This document shows, piece by piece, positions 22,750 to 29,768 of a DNA stretch of 33,560 bases (position 1 is its first letter; the number at the start of each line of letters is the position of its first letter). The translations under genes were made by a program, and so were the position numbers. The stretch covers positions 1 through 33,560 of the forward strand of contig JBHELO010000091.1 in NCBI GenBank assembly GCA_046263055.1, given 5' to 3'. The notes beneath the pieces were generated by a model. The model was not told the origin of the DNA. It ran no database searches and saw only the letters and a list, made by a program, of their open reading frames with translations. This DNA is from DATAQC01 sp046263055. Lineage in GTDB: Bacteria > Actinomycetota > Acidimicrobiia > Acidimicrobiales > AC-14.

Positions 22750-23151
22750 CTACCCGGCGGGGGCCCCGCCCGGCGTGGGCCCGTCGCCCGACGAGGCGCC
22801 GCCCGACGGCTCGCCGGCGGTCGACGGCATGCCGGCGGTCGGCGGCACCGGCGGCGTGGCGGTGCCGGCGGCGAGGTCGGCGTCCGGGCTGCGGCCCGGC
22901 TCGGGGGGCGACGCGCCCGCGGGCGAGGCGGTGGTGGTGCTGGTGGGCGTGGCCGTGGCCTCGGGGGTGGTGGTGACCTCGGTGTCGATCACGTCGCGGA
23001 TCTCGCTCTGCACCGTCTGGGACCAGCGCCGCACCTCGGCCAGGGCCTTGCCGATCTGGCGCCCGGCCTCGGGCAGGCGCGTGGGGCCGAGCACGATCAG
23101 GGCGACCACCAGTATCACCAGGATCTCGGCGGGACCCAACGACGAGGGCAT
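22750..23151 (-). CDS. TatA/TatB-family twin-arginine translocase subunit
   Basis: 133 residues. One N-terminal transmembrane helix (AEILVILVVALIVLG) is followed by the conserved GPTRLPEAGRQIGKALAEVRRW amphipathic helix, then a long Pro/Thr/Ala/Ser-rich tail. The R-L-P-E-A motif and the length lean towards TatB, but TatA and TatB are not safely separated by sequence here. It forms the translocation complex with the TatC encoded next. The upstream small TM gene is nine bases away. Confidence 0.85.
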   Translation of the reverse strand: MPSSLGPAEILVILVVALIVLGPTRLPEAGRQIGKALAEVRRWSQTVQSEIRDVIDTEVTTTPEATATPTSTTTASPAGASPPEPGRSPDADLAAGTATPPVPPTAGMPSTAGEPSGGASSGDGPTPGGAPAG

Positions 23152-23160
23152 CGCCCGAGC

Positions 23161-23436
23161 CTACCGAGGGTGGGTCTCGTCGATGGCGTCGCCAGAGTCG
23201 CCGGCGGCGGCCCCCGGGTCGGCGGCGGCACTCTCGCCGACGGCTTCGGCCCCGGTCGCGCCGCCGGCGGCGGCTTCGGCGTCGAGGCGCTCGAGCTCGG
23301 CCCGGACCGACTGGCCGAGGGTCTCCACGTTGCGCTGGAGCTGGCGGGCGGCGCCCAGCACCCCGGAGAGGACTTTGAGCACCACCAGTGCGCCGGTGAT
23401 GGCCAGCACGGCCAACGCGATCCACAGGGCGGTCAT
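23161..23436 (-). CDS. small single-TM protein upstream of tat genes
   Basis: 91 residues. Residues 1-27 form one transmembrane helix (MTALWIALAVLAITGALVVL), residues 28-57 are a charged probable coiled coil (LQRNVETLGQSVRAELERL), and the remainder is an Ala/Gly/Asp-rich tail. No family is recognised; it resembles small membrane-anchored proteins that sit near tat genes. It leads the tat-helY operon. The ATG at 23436 lies eight bases after a TAGCAT box, so the transcript is probably leaderless. Confidence 0.7.
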   Translation of the reverse strand: MTALWIALAVLAITGALVVLKVLSGVLGAARQLQRNVETLGQSVRAELERLDAEAAAGGATGAEAVGESAAADPGAAAGDSGDAIDETHPR

Positions 23437-23444
23437 CGGTGCCG

Positions 23445-23468
23445 ATGCTACCGGCGCCGCCCTACAGT
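23445..23468. promoter_or_regulatory. divergent -10 boxes between the tat operon and the GDPD gene
   Basis: On the minus strand TAGCAT (23445-23450) ends eight bases before the ATG at 23436. On the plus strand TACAGT (23463-23468) ends six bases before the GTG at 23475. Both spacings fit leaderless transcription. The whole gap is only 38 bases. Confidence 0.55.
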
Positions 23469-23474
23469 CGGCCG

Positions 23475-24191
23475 GTGCAGTCCCTCCGCCGCCCGCCCAT
23501 CGGCTTCGCCCACCGGGGGGCCCGGGCCCACGCCGCCGAGAACACGCTGGAGGCCTTCGCCCTGGCCCTGCGCCTGGGGGCCACCGGCCTGGAGACCGAC
23601 GCCTGGCTCACGGCTGACGGGGTGGCCGTGCTGGTCCACGACGGCCGGGTGGGCGGGGGCCTGCGCCGGCGGCCCATCGCCGAGCTGGTTCGCGCCGGTC
23701 TCGACCCGTGGGTGCCCTCCCTCGGTGAGCTCTACGAGCGGTGCGGGACGGGCTTCGAGCTCTCCGTGGATGTCAAGGAGCCCGGGGCGGCCGCCGCAGT
23801 GGTTGCCGCCGCCGAGGCGGCGGGCGGGGAGGCGCCCGGGCGGCTCTGGCTGTGCCACCCGGAGTGGGAGCACCTGACGGCGTGGCGAGAGCGGTGGCCC
23901 TGGGTCCACCTGGTCGACAGCACCCGGCTCCGGCTGATGCGCCGGGGCCCCGAGCGACGGGCGGCCCAGCTGGCCGAGGCCGGCATCGACGCCGTCAACC
24001 TCCACCACACCGACTGGTCGGGGGGGCTAACGACCCTGTTCCACCGCTTCGGCCGCCTGGCCTTCGCGTGGGACGCCCAACACGAGCGGGTCCTGCGGGG
24101 CCTGGTGCGCATGGGGGTGGACGCCGTCTACAGCGACCACGTCGACCGCATGGTGGAGGCGCTCGGCGCCAGCCCGTCCCTCGGTGCCTGA
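23475..24191 (+). CDS. glycerophosphodiester phosphodiesterase
   Basis: 238 residues with the GDPD TIM-barrel signature: H13-R14-G, E22-N-T, E40-x-D42 (GLETD) and V-H55-D56. These bind the metal and the phosphate and cleave glycerophosphodiesters to glycerol-3-phosphate and an alcohol. There is no signal peptide, so it is probably cytosolic. The open frame begins at 23439, but the GTG at 23475 is placed exactly after a TACAGT -10 box and gives the family-typical N-terminus. The gene is divergent from the tat operon and convergent with lepB. Confidence 0.85.
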   Translation: MQSLRRPPIGFAHRGARAHAAENTLEAFALALRLGATGLETDAWLTADGVAVLVHDGRVGGGLRRRPIAELVRAGLDPWVPSLGELYERCGTGFELSVDVKEPGAAAAVVAAAEAAGGEAPGRLWLCHPEWEHLTAWRERWPWVHLVDSTRLRLMRRGPERRAAQLAEAGIDAVNLHHTDWSGGLTTLFHRFGRLAFAWDAQHERVLRGLVRMGVDAVYSDHVDRMVEALGASPSLGA

Positions 24192-24198
24192 ACCCCGC

Positions 24199-24215
24199 CC
24201 GGCCGATCAGGCCGG
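24199..24215. terminator. bidirectional hairpin between GDPD and lepB
   Basis: CCGGCC (24199-24204) pairs with GGCCGG (24210-24215) around a five-base loop, in the 29-base gap between convergent stop codons. No T-run is seen. Confidence 0.4.
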
Positions 24216-24220
24216 CGCCG

Positions 24221-24808
24221 TCAGAGCAGGCCGAACGAGCCGAACGGCCAGACCTTCACGAAGGCGCGCCCCACCAACAGGTGTTGGCTGATGGGCCCGA
24301 AGAAGCGACTGTCCTTGGAGTTGCCGCGGTTGTCCCCCATGACCCACAACTGCCCTGGAGGGACCGTGCGGGCGTCGAAGGCGCCGGTGGTCACCCCGTC
24401 GGGCAGGTAGGGCTCCCGCAGGACCCGGCCGTTGACCAGGATGTGGCCGTCCCGGGCCTCCACCGACTCGCCGGGCAGCCCGATGACACGCTTGATGAGG
24501 TCCTTGATGGAGGCGTTGTTCTCCCCCGGCGGGCTGCGGAACACCACGATGTCGCCCCGGTGGACGTCGTGGAGGTCGTAGCTGAGCTTGTTCACCAGGA
24601 CCCGGTCCTGGATCTTCAGGGTGGGCTCCATGGAGGCGGAGGGGATGTAAAAGGCCTGGAGCAGGAACGTCTTGACGACGAACGCCACCAGGAGAGCTCC
24701 GACGAGGATGGCCACCCACTCGACGGCTCCGCGCAGGGCGGAGGGCTTGGAAGTCTCCGGCGGGGCGCCCGGCGGTGTCTCGGGCAGCGTCACCCGCTCG
24801 TCGACCAT
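24221..24808 (-). CDS. lepB: signal peptidase I
   Basis: 195 residues from the ATG at 24808. A single N-terminal transmembrane helix (about 30-50) is followed by the catalytic Ser motif IPSASMEPT with S59, the RGDIVVF box, the catalytic lysine K106 in IKRVIGLPGE and the GDNRGNSKDSR box. It cleaves signal peptides from Sec- and Tat-exported proteins at the outer membrane face, which fits the nearby tat genes. The open frame continues to 24919 inside pafC, but the ATG lies seven bases after a TAGCCT box whose TAG is also the pafC stop codon. Confidence 0.95.
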   Translation of the reverse strand: MVDERVTLPETPPGAPPETSKPSALRGAVEWVAILVGALLVAFVVKTFLLQAFYIPSASMEPTLKIQDRVLVNKLSYDLHDVHRGDIVVFRSPPGENNASIKDLIKRVIGLPGESVEARDGHILVNGRVLREPYLPDGVTTGAFDARTVPPGQLWVMGDNRGNSKDSRFFGPISQHLLVGRAFVKVWPFGSFGLL

Positions 24809-24815
24809 CGGGGCG

Positions 24816-24821
24816 AGGCTA
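24816..24821 (-). promoter_or_regulatory. -10 box TAGCCT of lepB, overlapping the pafC stop codon
   Basis: TAGCCT on the minus strand ends seven bases before the lepB ATG. Its first three bases (24819-24821) are the TAG stop codon of pafC. Confidence 0.5.
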
Positions 24822-25793
24822 CCCCAGGGGTGCGAGGCCTTCGGGTCGTGCCCCGGCGGGCGGGGCCTGAGGCCGGTAGCGGGCAAGGAGCCGGCAGGCG
24901 GCGGCCCGCCCGACCCCACGGTCGCCCTCCACCACCCGGGACGCCGGCCCCAGCCGCAGCAGCAGGCGCTCCAACCAGGCCCGTTCGCTGACCGCCAGGG
25001 TGACCCGCAGCCGCCCGTCGCCGGCCTCCTCCACCGCCTCGGTCGGGTATTGCTCGGCCACCCAGCGGGCCCCCGGCGCCAGGTCCAGGGTCACCCGCGG
25101 GTCGTCGGGACGGGGTTCGTACACGGTGAGCTCGGGGCGACGGTCGGGCGGCACGAAGCGGCGCTCGAGGGTCACCGCCGACCGCACCCTGTCCACCCGG
25201 AAGAGGCGCTCGTCGTCCACCGCGTGGCACCAGGCCGACAGGTACCACTGGCCGCCGGCGGAGAACACGGCGTAGGGGTCGACCACCCGCCGGGTCCACT
25301 CGTCACGCCCGAAGGCGTAGTAGTCGATCTCCACCTGGCGCCCGCCGGCCGCCGCCTCGGACAGGGCCTGGAGGGTGTCGGGCGGGGCCGGGCCCAGGGA
25401 GACGTCCACCTGCTCGCCGGCGTCCACCCCCAGGGCGGCGGCCAGCTTGGCCAGGCCCCGGGCCAGGGGCGACGCAGGGTCGGCGCCGGGCGCCGCCGCC
25501 AAGCTGGCGCCGGCGGCCAGGAGGGCCAGGCCCTCGGCCGGGGTGAGGCGCAGGGGCCGCGAGAAATAGTCGGCGTAGCGGATCCAGACCCGACCATCGG
25601 CGATGTCGACGTCGATCAGGACGTCGGGGGTGTAGGGGTACAGCCCGCACAGGAACAGGAGCTGGAGGTCGTCCACCAGCTCCTGCTCGCCGTAGCCGAA
25701 GCGGGTGCACACCTCCTCCAGGCGGGGCCCGTCGTGGGCCGCGACCCAGGGGACGACGGCCAGCAGGCGGGACAGCCGCTCGTCGGCGCTCAC
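24819..25793 (-). CDS. pafC: WYL-domain transcriptional regulator PafC
   Basis: 324 residues from a GTG at 25793 that overlaps the pafB stop as GTGA. An N-terminal winged-helix region (SRLLAVVPWVAAHDG, then EEVCTRFGYGEQELVDDLQLL) is followed by the WYL domain with W183-Y184-L185 and the FRVDRVRSA segment, then a C-terminal WCX-type extension. In mycobacteria PafB and PafC together activate a RecA/LexA-independent DNA-damage response, with the WYL domain as the probable single-stranded DNA sensor. The gene order pafB-pafC near pafA is conserved. The open frame extends to 26051 within pafB, but the overlapping GTG is the family start. Confidence 0.92.
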   Translation of the reverse strand: MSADERLSRLLAVVPWVAAHDGPRLEEVCTRFGYGEQELVDDLQLLFLCGLYPYTPDVLIDVDIADGRVWIRYADYFSRPLRLTPAEGLALLAAGASLAAAPGADPASPLARGLAKLAAALGVDAGEQVDVSLGPAPPDTLQALSEAAAGGRQVEIDYYAFGRDEWTRRVVDPYAVFSAGGQWYLSAWCHAVDDERLFRVDRVRSAVTLERRFVPPDRRPELTVYEPRPDDPRVTLDLAPGARWVAEQYPTEAVEEAGDGRLRVTLAVSERAWLERLLLRLGPASRVVEGDRGVGRAAACRLLARYRPQAPPAGARPEGLAPLG

Positions 25794-26710
25794 CCGCGGC
25801 ACAGCGCCTCCAGCCACCCGGCCACATCGGCCCGCAGGTCGGGAGGCCCCAGCACCTCGGCGTGGTCCAAGAACCCGAGGACGAAGGAGCGGAAGGCGTC
25901 GCGGTTGGTCACGCGCACGGCCAGGACCACCGAGGCGTCGTCGCGCCGCTCCTCCACCGCCGCGGCGCCCACGTGGCCGATGGCCCAGGCGGCCTGATCG
26001 GCGTCCACGAGGAGGCGGGCGGTCACCGGGGCGTCGGTGCCCGCCTCCCACGGGGAGGGGGCCGGGGGCCCGCCCGCCGGGCGGGGGGCGAAGGCGCCGG
26101 CCGGGGAGCCGGTGCTGACGTCACCCTCGATGCGGTCGAGGCGGAACGACCGGTCGTCGCCCGCCTCGCGGTCCATGCCGGCCAGGTACCAGTGGCCGTT
26201 GCGGAACGACAGGCGGTGAGGCTCCACGTTGCGCCGGCGCCCCCGGTAGGCGAAGCCGACCCGGCGGCGCTCGGAGATGGCGGCGAACAGGGGGGCCAGA
26301 TGGGCCTCGCCGGGCAGGGCGGCCAGAGTGGGTGCGGGCCCCGCCTCGGCCACCTCCCCGCCCAGCTTCCACAGGGCGCCCATGCCGTCCGAGCCCTCCA
26401 GGCGCACGGCGGAGGCGGCCAGGTGGAGGGCGGCCAGCTCGTCGGGCTCCAGCCCGGGGTCGGCCAGGTAGTAGGCGTCCTTGGGAATGCGGTACCCCAC
26501 GACGTTGGGGTCGTCGGGGTCCACCGCCTCGGTGACCACAGGCACGCCCATCTCCCGCAGGGTCTCCTTGTCCCGTTCGAACGCCCGCCGGAAGGTGGCC
26601 TTCTCGCCCGTGTACCCGGGCACCCGCCGGCGCACCTCCTCGGCGGTGAGGGGCTGGGAGGCGTCGAGGAGGGCGGCCACCAGGTTGATCAGTCGCTCCA
26701 GCCGATGCAC
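25790..26710 (-). CDS. pafB: WYL-domain transcriptional regulator PafB
   Basis: 306 residues from the GTG at 26710, with a GGAGGGGGTG ribosome site upstream. The N-terminal helix-turn-helix (RLINLVAALLDASQPLTAEEV, FRRAFERDKETLREMG) matches PafB, and the WYL domain has W174-Y175-L176 (NGHWYLAGMD) and FRLDRIEG. It partners PafC as a DNA-damage-responsive activator in mycobacteria. Stop and start overlap with pafC by four bases, so the two are translationally coupled. The long open frame reaching 27883 is non-coding beyond the GTG. A TACCGT -10 box lies about 43 bases upstream, giving a short leader. Confidence 0.92.
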   Translation of the reverse strand: MHRLERLINLVAALLDASQPLTAEEVRRRVPGYTGEKATFRRAFERDKETLREMGVPVVTEAVDPDDPNVVGYRIPKDAYYLADPGLEPDELAALHLAASAVRLEGSDGMGALWKLGGEVAEAGPAPTLAALPGEAHLAPLFAAISERRRVGFAYRGRRRNVEPHRLSFRNGHWYLAGMDREAGDDRSFRLDRIEGDVSTGSPAGAFAPRPAGGPPAPSPWEAGTDAPVTARLLVDADQAAWAIGHVGAAAVEERRDDASVVLAVRVTNRDAFRSFVLGFLDHAEVLGPPDLRADVAGWLEALCRG

Positions 26711-26752
26711 CCCGTGGCCACCCCCTCCGTCCGTCGGTCCTGCCTGGCGGCC

Positions 26753-26758
26753 ACGGTA
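26753..26758 (-). promoter_or_regulatory. -10 box TACCGT of pafBC
   Basis: TACCGT on the minus strand, about 43 bases before the pafB GTG, leaves a leader of about 35 bases with the GGAGGGGGTG site. No -35 box is clear. Confidence 0.4.
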
Positions 26759-26794
26759 GCCAGGCGGGCGACAGGGACGGCCGGTCGGGTCCGG

Positions 26795-26800
26795 TAGCCT
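26795..26800 (+). promoter_or_regulatory. -10 box TAGCCT of the SufR-like gene
   Basis: TAGCCT ends nine bases before the GTG at 26810 with no ribosome site between, consistent with a very short or absent leader. Confidence 0.4.
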
Positions 26801-26809
26801 CGATCCCTG

Positions 26810-27442
26810 GTGACGACCAGGCGCAAGCTCCTGCTCCTGCTGCGCAAGCATCCCGGGACCACCGTGGCCGAGCTGGCGGCGGACCTGGAGCTCACGGGGA
26901 TGGGCGTCCGCCGCCACCTCGACGTCCTGGCCGCCGAGGGCCTGGTGGAGCCTGTGCAGTGCACCCGCCGGGCCCGAGGTCGCCCGGCCACCGGTTGGCG
27001 GCTGTCGGCCGCCGGCCTGGAACTGTTCCCCCGGCGCTACGACAGCATCGCCCTCGACGTGCTGGAGGACGTGGCCGAGTGCGCCGGCCCGGCGGCGCTG
27101 GCCGAGGTGTTCGAGCGCCGAACCGAGAAGGCGGTGGCCGAGTACGAGGCGGCCCTGGCCGGGCGGGAGTCGCTGGCCGACCGGGTGGCGGGACTGGCCC
27201 GGATCCGCGACGACGCCGGCTACCTGGCCGAGTGGTCGACGGGCCCCGACGGCGAGCTCATCCTCACCGAGAACAACTGTGCCGTGCACAGGGTGGCCGA
27301 GCACCATCCGGCGGTGTGCGCCATGGAGCTGGCCCTCATCCGGCGGGTCCTCGGCCCCGATGTGGAGGTGGTCCGCACCGCCCACACCATGGCCGGCGAC
27401 GCCGTCTGCTCCTACTGCATCCGTCCTCGCCACGACGGCTGA
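26810..27442 (+). CDS. SufR-like Fe-S-binding helix-turn-helix regulator
   Basis: 210 residues. The N-terminal winged helix (RRKLLLLLRKHPGTTVAELAA, TGMGVRRHLDVLAAEGLV) is followed by a linker and a cysteine-containing C-terminal domain: C157 in ENNCAVH, C170 in HPAVCAMEL, and C200 and C203 in AVCSYCI. The C-x12-C spacing and the ENNC and C-x-x-E-L context match SufR proteins, where these cysteines hold an iron-sulphur cluster that controls DNA binding. No suf genes are in the window, so it may regulate the acyl-CoA dehydrogenase-like gene downstream or distant targets. It is divergent from pafB across 99 bases. Confidence 0.75.
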   Translation: MTTRRKLLLLLRKHPGTTVAELAADLELTGMGVRRHLDVLAAEGLVEPVQCTRRARGRPATGWRLSAAGLELFPRRYDSIALDVLEDVAECAGPAALAEVFERRTEKAVAEYEAALAGRESLADRVAGLARIRDDAGYLAEWSTGPDGELILTENNCAVHRVAEHHPAVCAMELALIRRVLGPDVEVVRTAHTMAGDAVCSYCIRPRHDG

Positions 27443-27614
27443 CGTCACCGACACCGACCCCCACGACGTCCTGGCCGGGACGGGCGGCGGTGACGCCCGG
27501 GCGGGCGACGAGGGCGGTGGCGGGGGCGGGGAAGGGGCGGCGCCCGGCGGCGGTCTCGGGGGGACGGGCGACGGGGCGGGCCACGGCGGGCCCGGCGGTC
27601 CCGGGTCCCCGTTG

Positions 27615-28688
27615 GTGGCCGCCGCCCGACGGCTGGCGGACGACGTCCTGGCACCGGCGGCGGCGGCCACCGACCAGGCCCCGGTGGTCCCCGCCGGCCA
27701 CCTGCGGGCCCTGGCCGACGCCGGGTTGTGTGGCCTGGTCGGGCCCCCCGACGCCGGCGGGTCGGCGGCCCCGGCGTCCGTGGTCCGCCAGGTGTACGAG
27801 GCCCTGGCGGGAGCGTGCGGCGTCACGTTCTTCGTGTGGGTCCAGCACCACGCCCCGGTGCGCATGCTGGCGGCGTCGGCCAACGCCGCCCTGCGGTCCC
27901 GGTGGCTGGCGCCCCTGTGCCGGGGCGACGTGCTCGGGGGCGTGGCCTTCGCCTACCTGCGCCGGCCAGGGCCCCCGGCAGTGGTGGCCCGCCCGGTGGC
28001 CGGCGGCTGGGTGGTGGGCGGCGTCGCCCCGTTCGTCACGTCGTGGGGCCTGGCCCGGGTGGTGGCGGTGGCCGCCCGGGCCGGCGACGACATCGTGTTC
28101 TTCGCCCTCGACGCCGAGGCGGAGGCCACCGCCGCCCGGGTGGCCGCGTCTCCCCCGCTGGGCCTGGCCGCCATGGCCGCCTCGGCCACCGTGCGCCTGA
28201 CCTTCGACGGCCTGATCGTCCCGACCGCCGACGTCATCGCCACCACGCCCTTCGCCGCCTGGTCGGCCCGCGACCGTTCGGCCACGGCCAGTCCCCACCC
28301 GGCCGCCTTCGGGCTGGCGGCCACCGCCGTGCGCCTGCTCGACGAGCGGGGCCGGGTCAGTGGCCAGGCCGCGGTGTCGTCCGCCGCCGACGCCCTGGGC
28401 CGGGAGCTGGCGGCCTGCCGGCACCGGTCGTGGGCGCTGGCCGACGCCGGAGGCGCCGAGGACCGCCGGCTGGCCGACCTGGTGGCGGCCCGGGCGTGGA
28501 GCCTGGACGTCGCCCTGCGCTCGGCGGCTGCCCTGGTGGCCGCCTGTGGCGGGGGGGCCATGGCCACCAGCCATCCCGCCCAGCGCCTGGTGCGGGAGGC
28601 CGCCTTCTGGTCCATCCAGGCGCAGACGCTCCCGGTTCGGGAGGCCACGCTGGCCCGTCTGACCCCGGGCCCTTCTCCCGACTGGTGA
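27615..28688 (+). CDS. acyl-CoA dehydrogenase-like protein without the usual catalytic Glu
   Basis: 357 residues from the GTG at 27615, where the dehydrogenase-like part begins (AARRLADDVLAPAAAATD). The open frame extends to 27279 through a Gly-rich stretch (27443-27614) that may or may not be translated; an ATG at 27363 would overlap the regulator gene. The fold is supported by the N-terminal helices, a GVAFAYLRRPG beta-domain stretch, LGLAAMAAS, and the C-terminal GGGAMATSHPAQRLVREAAFW helix. The position of the catalytic Glu reads SIQAQT, so it is not a standard dehydrogenase. No FAD-binding TEPGSG-type motif is preserved. A non-catalytic partner or a flavin-free relative is possible. It is probably co-transcribed with the SufR-like regulator. 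Confidence 0.7.
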   Translation: MAAARRLADDVLAPAAAATDQAPVVPAGHLRALADAGLCGLVGPPDAGGSAAPASVVRQVYEALAGACGVTFFVWVQHHAPVRMLAASANAALRSRWLAPLCRGDVLGGVAFAYLRRPGPPAVVARPVAGGWVVGGVAPFVTSWGLARVVAVAARAGDDIVFFALDAEAEATAARVAASPPLGLAAMAASATVRLTFDGLIVPTADVIATTPFAAWSARDRSATASPHPAAFGLAATAVRLLDERGRVSGQAAVSSAADALGRELAACRHRSWALADAGGAEDRRLADLVAARAWSLDVALRSAAALVAACGGGAMATSHPAQRLVREAAFWSIQAQTLPVREATLARLTPGPSPDW

Positions 28689-28697
28689 CACCGTCGG

Positions 28698-28713
28698 GGT
28701 CCAGGGCCGGACC
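28698..28713. terminator. hairpin between the dehydrogenase-like and DUF3866 genes
   Basis: GGTCC (28698-28702) pairs with GGACC (28709-28713) around a six-base loop in the gap between convergent stop codons. Short, and without a T-run. Confidence 0.3.
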
Positions 28714-28747
28714 TGTCATCACTTCGGCCGCGGGTGGCGGGGCGCGG

Positions 28748-29758
28748 TCAGCCGAGCATTCCGGCGGCCACGATGCCGGCGGCGGCCGCCCAACGGAAGA
28801 ACCCCGGGTCGTCGGCCACCGACCGTCCCATGGTCCGCACCTGGAGACCGAAGCCGGCCAGGAGGGCGCCGACGTCGCCCACCTCGACCTCCCTCACCCG
28901 GTGGGGCTCTTCCACGAGGGGGTGGGCCGCCCCCCGGGGCACGGCCACGACCGCCGGCCGCTCGGCTGCCCACAGGGCGGCGACGGTGTGGGCGCTCACG
29001 CCCCGGTGGCGCTCCCGGAGGTCGGCGTCGGAGAACCGCACGGCCACCACCGGCCGCCCGCCGAGGCGGTGGGCGGCGTCCACCACCCCCGCCACCTCCA
29101 ACCCGCCGAACCCCAGCCGGCTGGCGGTGCCCACCGCCCCCGGGCCGGGGCCGACCACCACCGCCTCCGCCCCTGCCGCCCCCACCGCCACCTCCAGGGC
29201 GGAGTGGACGGTGACGGCCTCCAAGTCGCCCCCGAACGCTTGCCCGCAGGTCACGGTGGCGGCCACCAGGCCGGCGGCGACGAGGGCGGGCACCAGGTCG
29301 GAGAGGGCCAGGGGCAGCGAGGCGGCGTCCGTCATCACGTAGGCCACGCAGGTGGCGGGTCGGACCGAGGCCAGCGCCGCGGCCACGCACGCCACCTGGC
29401 TGTGCAGGGCGCAGGCCACCACCGGAGCGCCTCCCAGCCCCGCGGGCGCCGAGTAGCCCGGTGCCTCCTCGGCGGCGCCCACGTCGGCCTGCAGGCTGGT
29501 GTAGCGGAGCTTCATCACCGTCCCCGGCCCGGCGTGCGACCAGTCCCGGCGGGCCAGGTTCCAGTGCACGACGTGGCTTCCGCCGGTGCCCAGCCCCAGG
29601 TCGACGGCGGTGGTGTTGACGACCACCCGGTCGCCCGTCGCCACCGGGCCGATCAGGTCGGTCAGCACGTAGGCGGGCTCACCGTCCACCTCGACCCGCT
29701 GGAAGCCAGCCCGCTGGGAGACGACGGCGGTGACGGTGCCGGTCCGGAAGGAGGGCAC
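28748..29758 (-). CDS. DUF3866 family protein
   Basis: 336 residues from the GTG at 29758, ten bases after the pafA stop codon. An N-terminal small beta domain (TGTVTAVVSQRAGFQRVEVDG, read in pieces; AYVLTDLIGPVATGDRVVVNTTAVDLGLGTGGSHVV likewise) is followed by MKLRYTSLQ and an alpha/beta region with Gly-rich turns (VTCGQAFGGDLEAV, VVVGPGPGAVGTASRLGF). I recognise this as the DUF3866 family of actinobacteria and firmicutes, of unknown function. The TGGSHVVHWN-type motif and the Gly-rich loops suggest a nucleotide- or phosphate-binding protein, which is inference. Its location in a probable operon with pafA is the best functional hint. Confidence 0.8.
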   Translation of the reverse strand: MPSFRTGTVTAVVSQRAGFQRVEVDGEPAYVLTDLIGPVATGDRVVVNTTAVDLGLGTGGSHVVHWNLARRDWSHAGPGTVMKLRYTSLQADVGAAEEAPGYSAPAGLGGAPVVACALHSQVACVAAALASVRPATCVAYVMTDAASLPLALSDLVPALVAAGLVAATVTCGQAFGGDLEAVTVHSALEVAVGAAGAEAVVVGPGPGAVGTASRLGFGGLEVAGVVDAAHRLGGRPVVAVRFSDADLRERHRGVSAHTVAALWAAERPAVVAVPRGAAHPLVEEPHRVREVEVGDVGALLAGFGLQVRTMGRSVADDPGFFRWAAAAGIVAAGMLG

Positions 29759-29768
29759 GCGGACCCGG

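Noticed and set aside
25790..27883. 697-codon frame that includes pafB
   Set aside because: Only the part after the GTG at 26710 shows PafB similarity; the rest is antisense to the SufR-like gene.
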